Of a stretch of DNA of 64,000 bases, positions 48,001-61,553 are shown one piece after another. Origin of the DNA: Phlebiopsis flavidoalba (Eukaryota; Basidiomycota; Agaricomycetes; Polyporales; Phanerochaetaceae); contig JAOCPU010000020.1 in the NCBI GenBank assembly GCA_035772785.1, positions 124,001 through 188,000 of the forward strand, given 5' to 3'. A program made the translations under genes and the position numbers. Within the stretch, counting starts at the first letter, position 1. Each line of letters starts with the position of its first letter. The notes below the pieces were generated by a model. It was not told the origin of the DNA. It worked only from the letters and a program-made list of their open reading frames with translations, and did not search any database.

Positions 48001-48764
48001 GGTTATTTTGTGCTGGGCATTCGAGGCGGTGGAGAGCGTCGGAGCGTGACCGAAAGCTCATCACGGTTAAAGCAAGCCGTAATATATTCTGCGCCGTAAC
48101 GACGCAGCCCTCTTCTCACCCGGAATGCACGGCAAGCGTGCGCGAATACTCGGTGTACACTCAGGGCTGGAATTGATCACTTGCTTGTGGAAAGGGACGC
48201 GTTCCACTCGTTGTTCAATACGCGTGCACCCGAACAGTCCGTCAGCCCCCCGAATGCCTTGCTGCAGCATCTTGCATCCTGGAGGGCGTTCCTTGGGCCG
48301 ATCCCGCGTGCAAGGTTGGCGTGCTACAGCGCCGGACGTTGCCACTGATTGCGCGAACACGGCGCGCCGCCCTCTCCGACTTGCGCGTTGCGGGGCGGTT
48401 CGGACCAGTGTGTAGTCACCCTGTACACATCATTGACCATGCGCGTTGTCTGCTACGGGATGACGCACAGCGGGCAGTGAGATAAATAGCATTTGACACA
48501 ATGTCACCCGAGTCCCTCTCGCGCCACGTTTTACCGGACGGTTACCAAGGGCATCAAGGTACCCACAGCAGCTCGCCGCGCGGCGGGGCATGCATCATTC
48601 GGCAAGTTGGTATTGAACATTTTGATTTATGAGAAGCAGTACCGGAATAACATCATTGACTTCTGACCAAGGGCCGTAATCGAGCACAGCCCACATACGT
48701 ATCCAAGAAATGCGGGGGAAAACGCGGCACGCGCGTAAAGACCCGGCGGGCGGGACGCAGCGCA
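45062..48764. other. unassigned region
   Basis: About 3.7 kb without a recognised gene. The left part, to about 45.8 kb, may hold further 5' exons of the kinase (Pro/Ser-rich minus-strand frames). At 46377-46477 the minus strand has a compact, tryptophan-rich segment (NMLMPWNFPGGIVPPRTMLW, then LQQGTYWILKNNVHVDEAPT) ending at a GTGAGT donor, with a possible acceptor near 46280. This looks like a real exon of an unknown protein. Frames at 46532-47067 (-) and 47752-48415 (+) are not recognised. Confidence 0.4.
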
Positions 48765-50414
48765 CTACCGACGCGCACGCTTCAGGCGCTGCTTCGGGAA
48801 TTCGAGCGGGACCTTGAGCACTGCGCGCTTCCCCCCCGTTGGCGGCAGCGCTGTCGGGCAAGACCCAAGCCGTTTGAGCTCGTTGTGAATGAAAGCTGCT
48901 CGACTTTGCAGCCTACGAAGAATGGTTAGCCGCAATGGGTAATATTTGTACTCGGGAGTAACCTCACCCAAAGATTTTGAACAATGGGTTGACTCTGAGG
49001 AAATCTATTGTAAAACAAGAGAGAAAGACGGGAGGCAGGGGGACGAACCTACTTTACGGCAGACATGCTGACGTCTTTCGCGCTCAATGTCGTGTCGGTC
49101 GCATAATCGTCAAGGGCGGAGACACAGTGCAAACATGTGCGTGAGCAGCATGGTCTCCATTTGTGCGGGTGATTTTTCCCCTTCTCCTTTCTCTTTTGCT
49201 CTGTCGTTAATGAGTACGTGTTACTTTGTCGTGATCGACCAGATAACTCACTGATTTTTGTCACGCGACACGACTCTGTGAAAACGAGACAGTAGGCCCT
49301 TCCAGGTGATGCTGGGAACCGCTTCAGACGTTCTTGCAGTACCTGCTTTTTTCGCTGCACATACACGCGAAGCTGCAACGGAAAGCCTAGCCATGGCGGA
49401 GATGTAAATGAGGATTTTACTGTGGTAGATCTCAGCACATCGTACGTGCATATACCTTGAGAAGCAAACTCACAGTTCGGTCTTGTTTGGCATTGGGTGC
49501 GTCTGATAGAGCAAAGACAAAGTGCTGGTTCACACCAATTTGACCTTGTGTATGGCAAAGAGGCTACTCGTTGCTGATTCGAGCTCATGCTCTTGATGGC
49601 AGATACTTGCGATGGCGTTCAACTCGGCTTCAGGTATGAATGTCGTGCAGTCTTTATTACACAATCATCTGGTCGTACAGCGTTCTCGTCGTATGGCGGG
49701 ATCAAACGGCTGCTATCCGCGGGCAAGTTTTGCCTCCTCTAGACGTAAAATATGTCATGAGTTAAGGCGACAGAGTGATATACAAGTGTGCATACCTTGT
49801 GTAGGAAGGCTACCTGTGTTCTCCTGGATGTCATCCTGGATATCGACCAGCAACACACACGCATGGCGTCGATGTCCACCTTGTTCCGCTCGTGAGCCCG
49901 ATGGCGGCCTTCGCCTTTTTCGTGCCGAAAGTCTCTCCGAGCGTGTTACGAAGTTTTATTCGCTCATCCGCAGAGACCTCCTATGGGTTTCAGGTTCTTG
50001 AGAGCCTTCACACATTTCGCGCGAGAATATGCAAAGGTGCCGGACGTAATGTCGTGGTCTTTGTCCGCTTGTTGTTGTACACGCCGACTAGATATGTGCA
50101 ACCCGAGGCTTGCTGGGAGTCCGATGATGAGGAAAACTCTATGGTGTCCGTCTCGCCGGCGAGAAGCGCGTCTTTGGAGTTCATCCGCATTTTTAGCATA
50201 CAGTTTGAATGGCGTATTTTTTGGCGGCTCCAGTGCAGGGAAACTGGCTAGACTAGACTGTGCGGACACGCCTGAGCAATTTGAATGCAGCTACTACTCT
50301 CCAAGACTCACCCAGCACTGGCCCAATCTTTTCGTGCTCTTCAGACACATGAAGTGTAACCTCTTCCGCATCATCTGCCCCCCTCTTGCGCTTCTTGAGT
50401 GCCGACGGAGCCAT
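48765..50414 (-). CDS. RPA49: DNA-directed RNA polymerase I subunit A49
   Basis: Pol I-specific subunit that with A34.5 forms a TFIIF/TFIIE-like module stimulating initiation and elongation on rDNA. The ATG at 50414 gives MAPSALKKRKRGADDAEEVT then LHVSEEHEKIGPVL ending at a GTGAGT donor. The next exon has SFPALEPPKNTPFKLYAKNA, matching the dimerisation domain. ERNKVDIDAMR and DIQDDIQENTGSLP follow near 49800-49890. The winged-helix part includes DDYATDTTLSAKDVSMSAVK near 49050-49120, then GEVTPEYKYYPLRLTILRR-like linker. It ends KRAVLKVPLEFPKQRLKRAR with the stop at 48765, a characteristic C-terminus. A few frames change at introns. It is divergent from SET2 with about 430 bp between starts. 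Confidence 0.8.
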
Positions 50415-50844
50415 CGCGCAAATAATAGGGAGGGGGTGGTGGTAAGGAGAAAGTCAGAAATTGACCGGTCGGGCAAACGCCGGACTTACGGTTGGACCAC
50501 GACCGTGACCAATTATTGGAGAGCCCTGCACTCGCGCGGGCTTCAGGGCAGAGGGACCAACGCTCCCTGGTATTTATCTACGGTGCGAGGCCATGTTTTT
50601 CTTAAACATGTATGTCCATACTGACCTGTCCGCGCAGATTAATTTAGTGCCCTTCTTGCAATACCCGTAATTGCTGCTTCACCGCAGCGCCTCCTCAGTT
50701 GATTGAGCCCAGGCGCGACCTACCCGCAAGACCAGAACTTGCCCGTCGTCCGCGCATCTCGACACCGCTTGACTCTGTACTACTACACCGTCGCTCTGCT
50801 CCTACCTCCGGTGCCCCTGCACACCACATACAACCTATACCGCG
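50415..50844. promoter_or_regulatory. divergent promoter region RPA49 / SET2
   Basis: About 430 bp separating the RPA49 ATG (minus) and the SET2 ATG (plus). It is C/T-rich close to the SET2 start. No TATA box is evident, as is usual for fungal housekeeping genes. Confidence 0.45.
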
Positions 50845-53800
50845 ATGCCGGAGTCATCAAGCTCACCAACCCCGGCCGAAGTCCTTCCCGCCGCCCTACT
50901 TGTTTGAGGACGACAGCGTGGTCGTCGAGGAAGTGCCGAATCGGCGCAGGAATGGGGAGGAGGACGCTAATATGGGCGAGCAGGACGTAGATAGTGTCTC
51001 TCGAGAGCATTCGCTCCCACCGTCGAGTGCGTCGCCGCACGACTCGGCGTCAGCGTCGCCATCGGTGGCGGCAGCAGCCGGACGTCAACGACGCCGCCAG
51101 CGAGCACGAAGCCCAAGGGAAATGCCGCAGAAGAAGGAGCCGCAGCTCATTGGGGATCTGCCGCGTGCAGAGGAGGACGCTATGCGGACGTTTACCCGGA
51201 TTCCCGAGAACAACTACCAGTATAACACTCTCGGTCGGTCAAGAGAGGGCGGAGAGGGCATGATATGTGACTGCCAGTACGAGCACGGTCAGTGACTCTT
51301 TTCCTATATGTCTCCTGCTTTCTGTACCGTTGCGCCGTGCTGGGACTCCGTACTGACTATGTTGTCCGTTTATGGTCTCTTTACGTGATGTAGGCGTGGA
51401 CGACCCGTCGGACGCATGCGGACTCGACTCGGACTGCATAAACAGACTCACTCAGGTAGAATGTATGCCAGAGGACTGTCGGTGTCGATCCCACTGTCAG
51501 AATCAGAGGTAGGGCTACCTTCGTCCTTTGAGGGCCTTAGCACGGAGACTGACGAGCGGCGTTTCCCCAGGTTCCAGCGAAAACAGTATGCACCGATACA
51601 CATCGTCCAGACGGAGAAGAAGGGTTTTGGTCTTCGGGCGGCAGAAAACATACGAAAGTGCGTGATTGTTTATTGCCGTAGTAGAACACGGGATCCTAAC
51701 CAACTTCAAGGGACTCTTTCATCTACGAAATATGTGGGCGACGTCGTCAACCAGAATTCATTTTTAAAGCGAATGCGGTTATATGCAGAAGAGGGCATCC
51801 GACATTTTTATTTCATGATGTTGCAGAAGGACGAGGTATGTCGACAATTGCCTGCTACTCGCCCAGAACCCACACATGACACATTGTCTTCCAGTTCATC
51901 GATGCAACGAAGAAGGGTGGCATCGGTAGATTTGCCAATCACAGCTGCAATCCAAATTGCTACGTCGCGAAATGGACAGTCGGCTCGCGTGTTCGGATGG
52001 GCATTTTCGCCAACCGATTCATCACAGAAGGACGAGGAGTTGACATTTAAACTACAACGTCGACCGTTACGGGTATGTGCTAGCTCAGCGTGATGTGGAT
52101 GATTCCGTCCTAAAGAATGCATCAGACATGACGCACAGCCGTGTTATTGTGGCGAGGACAAATGTGTCGGCTTTATTGGTGGCAAGACCCAAACTGACCT
52201 TGCGGCCATGGACGATTTGTATCTGGATGGTACGCTGCCTTCCAATAAGTTCGGAATATCAACACTGACCTGATTGTAGCTCTTGGTATCACGGATGAAG
52301 TCGAGGAATTCGGGTTGAAGGGTAACAAGAAGAAGAAGGGCAGGAAATTGGACGTGGACTTTGTTGTGAGCACTCTGCTATCCGAGGACATTCCTTGACG
52401 TTGACTGTCCATTTTTAGCCCGATATGAAACCTCTGCTTCTAACGGATGTCCCGAAGGTTGTGCAAGCAATGCGCCAAACTCAGAGCCGCAAGGTCCTGT
52501 TCAAACTTCTGACTCGTATTAGCGTACGTCCATTTTTCTTCGACCTTTCACTGATTGACTGACTCCCTGCTGTCAGAAAACGGAGGATCCTGCTGCATTG
52601 CGTCAAATCATGCGTTTTGCGTGGTTTCAGCGTCATGACTAACATCATGCATGATTACGAGACCGACTCGGAGGTGATAAGATTGGTGCGTCTCCCTCCT
52701 ATGCAGAAGACACCCTCGGCTCACAAGTATGGGTAGGCCATAGAGTGTATGTCGAAATGGCCCTTGATTCAACGCAACAAGGTGCACGATTCTGGGATTA
52801 CCGCTCCCGTGACAAAGTGTCTGCAGTCTGAAGATCAAGCAACTGTGCAGCTGGCGCAAAGTGTGCGTATAAGTCTTGACGATCTCCTTTCCATTGGCAC
52901 TGAATCACGCAATACGTAGTTGATCGCCCAATGGGCCCAGTTGGACCTCGCATATCGAATACCTAAACGCGTCAGAGCAGTACGTACGCTTGCCGTGTAG
53001 ACTGAATCGTGCTTATCAGTTGAAATAGGAAGGAGAAGATGCTGAGACGAAGTCGCCTGAATATGACCAAATCTCGCAAACCGATGAAGAGGTCCAGGAT
53101 TCGAAACGACCTCGTCGGGAGCCTTCTATTGAACGGCTGGTACCTCCGCCCGAACGCGATGCCTCGTACTTTCGCGCCACGAGATTCTGCCACCGTCAAG
53201 CCTCAAGAAGACCCCGAGACCATCCAGCGCGAGTGGCGGCTTCGGTTACAGAAAGAGGAGCTCGACCGAAAGTCGAAGGTGGCGGAGATGCTCAAGGAGG
53301 CTGCCGCGGCAGCGGAAATGGCAGCTAAGCGTCCCTCTGCCCCACCAAAGGATGAGGGGGCATCGCGAAAGAAGCCATCCAAGCCAAAGCAGAGCAAGGA
53401 GGAGAAGGAGGCGCTGAAGGAGAAAGCGGCTGATGAAGCTTGTCGGTGCCGTAGTCGTCAAATACCTGTCTAAATACCAGAAGCAGATGGATAACGACAC
53501 CTTCAAGAACCACGCCAAACATGTGAGTTATTGACGCTCCTCGTTGAGTCAGGGACTTATACTCACTGCTGTGTCTCTTTAGCTTACTCAGAAGATCGCG
53601 GAGCGGGAGAAGAAGTCTTCGAGTTACAAGGAGGGCAAGCTTGAGTCTCTGTCCGACGAGAAGGTCGAGAAGATAAAGAAGTACTGCAAGGAGTACGTTT
53701 GCCAAAAAGGTGCTTCGGAAATTGGAGTCCGGAGGCTCGCGACATCACTCCAGCTCATCTTCGAAACGAGGGTCCTCAAGCAATACCGCTCGACCACCTC

Positions 53801-54020
53801 ACGACGATGGCGACGTCGACATGGATTTGTCACACGACCAGCCCTGGGGGGATGCGCAGAGCGACGATGAAGATGGGTCGGACCACCCGCACCAGTCCCC
53901 CCAGAAGACTCCTCGAGCTCCCGGCGGTCGGTGTCGGAAGCAGTGTCAGATCCTAGGGTTTCGTTTTCGACAAGAACCCATTGGCAAGCATCAGGTTCCC
54001 AGCCTACCATCAAGCCCTAG
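50845..54020 (+). CDS. SET2: histone H3 lysine-36 methyltransferase Set2
   Basis: Methylates H3K36 on chromatin transcribed by RNA polymerase II. The ATG at 50845 reads [16 protein letters not shown] frame change leads to [19 protein letters not shown], then [17 protein letters not shown]. The AWS Cys cluster is CDCQYEHG, after an intron [20 protein letters not shown] and [11 protein letters not shown]. The SET domain has [32 protein letters not shown] (one extra A near 51732), [40 protein letters not shown] and VRMGIFANR. The post-SET part is [20 protein letters not shown]. Downstream are [20 protein letters not shown], a helical region, and the SRI-type Pol II binding segment [20 protein letters not shown] with [18 protein letters not shown]. 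It ends SGSQPTIKP at 54020. Zn ligands and the NHSCNPNC cofactor motif are intact. Confidence 0.85.
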
Positions 54021-54790
54021 AGGGCCCAAGGCCACGTCGTTTCGTAGTGTGAGCATGGTCTCTGTGGGTCACATGTCTCGTTGATTACCCTGCTGTCGAT
54101 TACTTTGACCTAGTGTTTTTTCGCGTGTAGCAATGACATTGCTTTCATTGATTGTGTCCGATGCGTTTGCTTTTGGCGGAGGGGTACATGGTAGACTCGG
54201 TATGTGCCCATTCGGCGTCTGTCGAACCGCTTGGTGTTTCCTTGCAGTTCTCGGTTTCTCTTCTCGCCCCCTGTATCTCGAGAAGCCTCAGCCTGAGCAA
54301 AACACCCCGCCCGATCGCCCAGGTGGCGATTTTCTTTGGTGGTCCCTCGTCACGGTTCTAGCTTACCAGGTTTAGTAGGTGTGGCGGCGTTAGGGAGACT
54401 ATTTGCGTAGTCCGAGTAGAGCGTCTATACATCTCGATGGGTTGGAGCACGGGGAGCACACCCGACTGAATTGTGGTGATCAGAAAAAATGGGAGACGGA
54501 GGCTTCTCATCATCCCACGACCCTCAAGGTCTGTGGACCATGCTTCTTTGCCTCCCTGTGTCACGCTGATTAAGATATTCGTCCCCCCAGGTGTTATTGG
54601 GATACCTCGGGCATGTCCCAACCAGGGAGACATGATTCTGAGTCGACAACGGCCTCGGCACAGTCCAGTCCAGGTCCCACGAAATGAGCACGTTCCTAGA
54701 GATAGTATATAGACTGGGTGCAAGGGATCTCAAGTCAACTACTCTCTCAGAAGAGATCCTCAGAGACTCGTCATCAACCTTGTCTCCGTA
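54021..54790. other. intergenic region between SET2 and the alcohol oxidase gene
   Basis: Holds the SET2 3' region and the alcohol oxidase promoter. An 80-codon frame at 54133-54375 (+) is open but unrecognised and probably not coding. Confidence 0.45.
54706..54712 (+). promoter_or_regulatory. TATA-like element of the alcohol oxidase gene
   Basis: TATATAG lies about 80 bases before the ATG at 54791, followed by a C/T-rich leader. This is the arrangement expected of a strongly regulated fungal gene. Confidence 0.45.
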
Positions 54791-57441
<2,651 letters not shown>

Positions 57442-59049
57442 AACAAGAAGACATCATAATGTAAAGTAGAAGATCTGCAATTGCTGCTCATTGGATAGTG
57501 GATTCTCGGACTGCCCGAGTAACAGTCGTGACATTGACTGGTGTCGGCTATGATCTCCTGATGTACCCATGTGCACCGGTGTCGCCTTAGCTCTGCGAAG
57601 CCTCTCCACGCCGTCATATCGAGTCCACGGCCGGCCTTCTCCGGTCCTCTTAACTCCCACGACTCGCGCCCTCCAGATGCTTTGAAGCTGTTCCTGCCTA
57701 GACGTGGCCCACAATAAAACCGCCTGATAGTAACCAAAGGTAATTGCATCTTAAAGCTTCGCCACGGTTTTGATAATCCTTGCTTCGTGTGAGAAAACTC
57801 ATTGACTACACCTGCTTCTCGCGCTTGAGAGGGTGTAAGTGGTTCCGGCTGAGGTCTTCAAAATAGGAGCGTACCGGGACTCTCACCATGTGTAGGGCCT
57901 TGCTTCGATATCTCGTGAGCGCAGCTACTTTGGCTCAAGAAATGTTCCTGCATTTTACTGAATTGAATCAAAATGACAGCCGAGCATTTTGCAATGCGAA
58001 CGCGATGCCGTCACCTGACTGCGTCCCTTGACGAAAGGGCCAGGACTGGACCCTACCAAATCGGGGTGTGCAAGGATCACATCAATTTGATCGCTCAGTC
58101 TGCCTGCCCCCAAAAGGGCGACCCTGAGTCGTCCACCCATTGGCTTCGGCTGCCAGCAAATCCAGACCTGTCCGTCTCCCACAGGACCACAGCGACTCCA
58201 ATGCAACAGATTTCTGTTCCTCACGCTCTTGGCCAACGCTCGTGTGGGTACTCGGTTTACTTCCCCCCTCGTAAGACTTCATCACCACCTGTTTGGAGCG
58301 TCGTACAGCGGGCGTTGATATTCTGAGCATCGTCCCAGGTTTTTTTGTGATTCTAGTCTCGGGGAGGGCTCTTACGAGCAACCCGAGCAAAGACAGATCT
58401 AGAAGATCGTACGAGAGATCATGCTGTCCTTCATTCCTTTGGAAGCCGAGGAGCTGAAGATTGCGCCAGGCGACGCTTGGTCACTCTCGTTACCACGCTC
58501 GTCCTGCGTACCGCGGATCTATCACTTACGAGAATGCCCCCAAATTTTGCTATAGGAAATCTATCTCAGGCCGTTTCAAGCTTCTAACGGGCTCTTGGTC
58601 CTCCGTCAACTGGTTACCGCATGCCGGAAGTGACACTGTGAATTGCTACAAGGGCGTAGCATGATCCCGACCGTGCCGGACAACCCGGACGGCGTACAAC
58701 CGTTGCAATGCATTTCGGGAGTGCATGTCTTCTGTGCAGGACTCGGAGCACCTATGACAGAAACTTCACCCCTGTAACTTTCCGGTGATAGACGCCACCA
58801 AGGACCCTACTCCGGCCTGTACATATATCTAATAGAAAATAGACCGCGGGCAAGCTTCCTTCCCCGAGATATCCTTTGGTCCCCACCACGGCGCCGCCTC
58901 CATCACCTCAGTTCGTAACGACATTGACAACAACATCAATAAGACACCCTGTCGTAGCCGAGAGGTCGTCGAGCTCATCCTGATTCTTCCTCTCCTGTGG
59001 CCACATATATACCAAAGCCGGTGGGTAGCGCGGCAGTAGTAGGTTCCAC
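57442..59049. other. intergenic region without a recognised gene
   Basis: About 1.6 kb. Frames of 117 codons (57973-58326, +) and 102 codons (58082-58390, -) overlap each other and neither is recognised. The plus strand around 58415-58480 reads SFIPLEAEELKIAPGDAW, faintly protein-like, but no continuation was found. Confidence 0.4.
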
Positions 59050-60949
59050 ATGTCGTCCCCAGCACTGTCCATCGCGTAAGTCAAGGCCCTACTCTGCTGC
59101 TCTCGGCCTAAGCTATCTGCGCTGTGTCCGATCGTGCGTGTTTGCTAGACATGGGCCAGGCCTGGTCGGCACCTTCCTCAATGTTTGTTCCTCTACGGCA
59201 TCATGGTGACACAATGTTTTCTGTACTTCTCGAAGTATCCGACAGTGAGTGTTCTTCATGTTCTTCTGGAGTCGCAATGTCTAATTATGGGACAGGGATC
59301 GTATGTGGATGAAGATGCTGGTCAGTTATACGCGTAGTATCCCGCCCGACGAGATGGCTGACTATCGTTTGGTCTCAAGGTGCTCTTCCTGCTCACAGCG
59401 GATCACATTAAATTGTGTCTTCGACATCCTGGTGGATATATGATGTGTTGATCAACAACTTCAGTTGCTTAAGTCGTTCACTGTGTGTCACGCCCCAGCT
59501 CGCAGTGTACACTTTACTGAAAGTCTAAAACTCTCACAGTGAACTATCGAGGCGTTGGCGACGGGAAACGTGGGGGGTACGTATTTCTACCGTGGGGGGA
59601 TTATCGCGCAGTGACTAGAACTGGTCTATAGTCTTTTTGCTACTGGTACGTATCGACTTCACATCGGGAACTCAGTGCCAGCTCATTTATCCACCGCATC
59701 GTGAACACACGTTCAGGATCCTGCCATTGTCGTAAGATTAGCAAGTAACTCCCCTCCTTGACGGTACTAACACGAGCTCTTCGTCAGGGAATCATCGCCA
59801 CCGTAATGTGACCGTACAGTCCAGATTGCAGCTATTACTATCGGACCCTCCGGAGAATAGTCGAAGAAGGGTGGACAATGACCGGCAATGGTGTGGATGG
59901 TCGGCTTTCTATCATTTGGGACATTTACTGCGTCGACATCGGTCATAGTGACGACCACGCCCACACCAATTCGTAGCACTTTCATTCCTCGCTGAGCCTC
60001 ATTGTTTTGTGGTTCAGTCGGTCGGCATCGGGACCGCAATCGCCATCCACTAAAAGTATGGTTTCGCACCGCCGCAGTTCGAGGAGTTTCAAAAATTCCG
60101 CACCGTTGGTGCTGTCAATTATATAGGCATTATTGGCGACCGCTATATTGTTGACAGCACTATCACGCTGTCGCTGACATAAATGGCGACTTTGGTACGA
60201 TGAGCGCCGCCTCGCGCGTACATATGGACAACACTAAATGCAGTGCTAATCGCCCGCTCGGTCCAGCGCCGGCAGAAGTACCGGGTTCACTGGCCAGGAA
60301 CGAGAAAAAACATCCTCAACAGAATCATCAGGCGTAAGGCACATGATTATCTACGACGATCATACAACCCGCTAAGCGAGTTCCACGCAGTGACGGTGCA
60401 GAACGGCCTGATCACCGCAGTGTGGGCGATTGTGGATTTGATCGCGTATTTGGCTACGGTGAGTCTTCGGTCAGGTCCCTGACGCGCGGAACGCTCATCC
60501 CGCTCGGATTTTTAGCCCACCGGACTGTGCCGTACAAAGTTCATCAGTATGTATTTTTTCCTCTTCCTTTTGTCCCTGACAAGCCGCTGGGACAGGCACC
60601 TGGCGTTCAACTTCCCCCTTGCAAGCTCTACACAACTCGCTTATGTCGAGTCTGAACTCTCGAGCGGGCTGGAGATACCAGACGAGCGAGAGCACAGAGA
60701 AAAAGAGCAGAGACTCGGCGCTGGCAGACGGGTGAGAAGTCTTGTTTCGCGCCTCGTCGTCGCCGCAATGTCTGATCCTTCCGTGTCCCCACCTTAGCTT
60801 GATGTCGTCAACTTGTCCACCGCGAGTACGAGACCAGAGGTGAGGCACTTAAGACCACCGAGCGAAGCTTACTGTGTCTCATGGCTGCCTCGTTTCAGGT
60901 GTTCGTCCACGTCGAGCAGCACGAGATGGTCGATGTCGGTGGACGGTAG
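59050..60949 (+). CDS. seven-helix membrane protein of the DUF6534 family
   Basis: Multi-pass membrane protein of unknown function, one of a large Agaricomycete-specific family. A short first exon from the ATG at 59050 (MSSPALSIA) ends at a GTAAGT donor. The second exon reads LDMGPGLVGTFLNVCLYGIM, VTQCFLYFSKYPT, the first helix and loop of the family. Later exons carry YYVLINNF-like helices, LNRIIR followed by the most conserved stretch TVQNGLITAVWAIVDLIAYL near 60390-60455, then HLAFNFPLCKLYTTRLMSSL and NSRAGWRY near 60590-60680. Two short final exons (60798-60839 and 60899-60949) code LDVVNLSTASTRPE and VFVHVEQHEMVDVGGR, a recognisable family C-terminus, with clean GT-AG borders. Frame jumps obscure the middle helices between 59300 and 60240. 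Confidence 0.7.
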
Positions 60950-61553
60950 CCAGCCACAAGGGTGATGTCGAGTGGTCATCGGGGGGACTCCGTCGCTGGA
61001 GTATCTCGGAAGGGAGAGGCCGTGTAGGAACCCTGTAAACCACGTTTAATATTCTTACGTATCGCTATTCTTGCGTGACACACCGATTTATTCACAGGCA
61101 CTCCTTTTTACATATGCTTATTGCGTTAAACTAGCTTTCATGCCAGCAGGGATAGACAGATTACACAGGTACCTTCGTTCTAATGTAAATATTCCTGACG
61201 TTCTTCGTTGATCGTTTGCTGGACCCTGGTGGTGACCTCTCGTCTTGCATGCCTAAGTGCTCCGTCGAAACAAGCCAAGATCCCGAACGAAGGGGCAGAG
61301 AAGCAATGTAGGTAATAGAAAGCAAAAAAAAAATGAGTGACATGGTATGAACACCTACCGTCGCCTCGTCTTCGTGGCGTGCGGTGATCTTATTCGCGAA
61401 TATTTGAGGTCATCGAATCGGACGGATGAACTCGTAGCGAAGGGAAAGACGTGACTCAGGCGTCGCATACGTCAGCAGCTCAAAATCACAGGACCAAACA
61501 GCGTCGCGGTCCATCAGCACGTACATATAGACATTGAACCAAAGTATTGATAA
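60950..61553. other. convergent intergenic region
   Basis: About 600 bp between the 3' ends of the DUF6534 gene (+) and the Munc13-like gene (-). AT-rich in the middle (61050-61150), no gene or RNA recognised. Confidence 0.5.

Noticed and set aside
47752..48415. Plus-strand frames of 115 and 96 codons as genes
   Set aside because: They overlap minus-strand frames of similar length, show no splice-consistent conservation and resemble no family.
57973..58390. Overlapping frames of 117 (+) and 102 (-) codons after the alcohol oxidase gene
   Set aside because: Each is open because of the other's composition. Neither has recognisable motifs.
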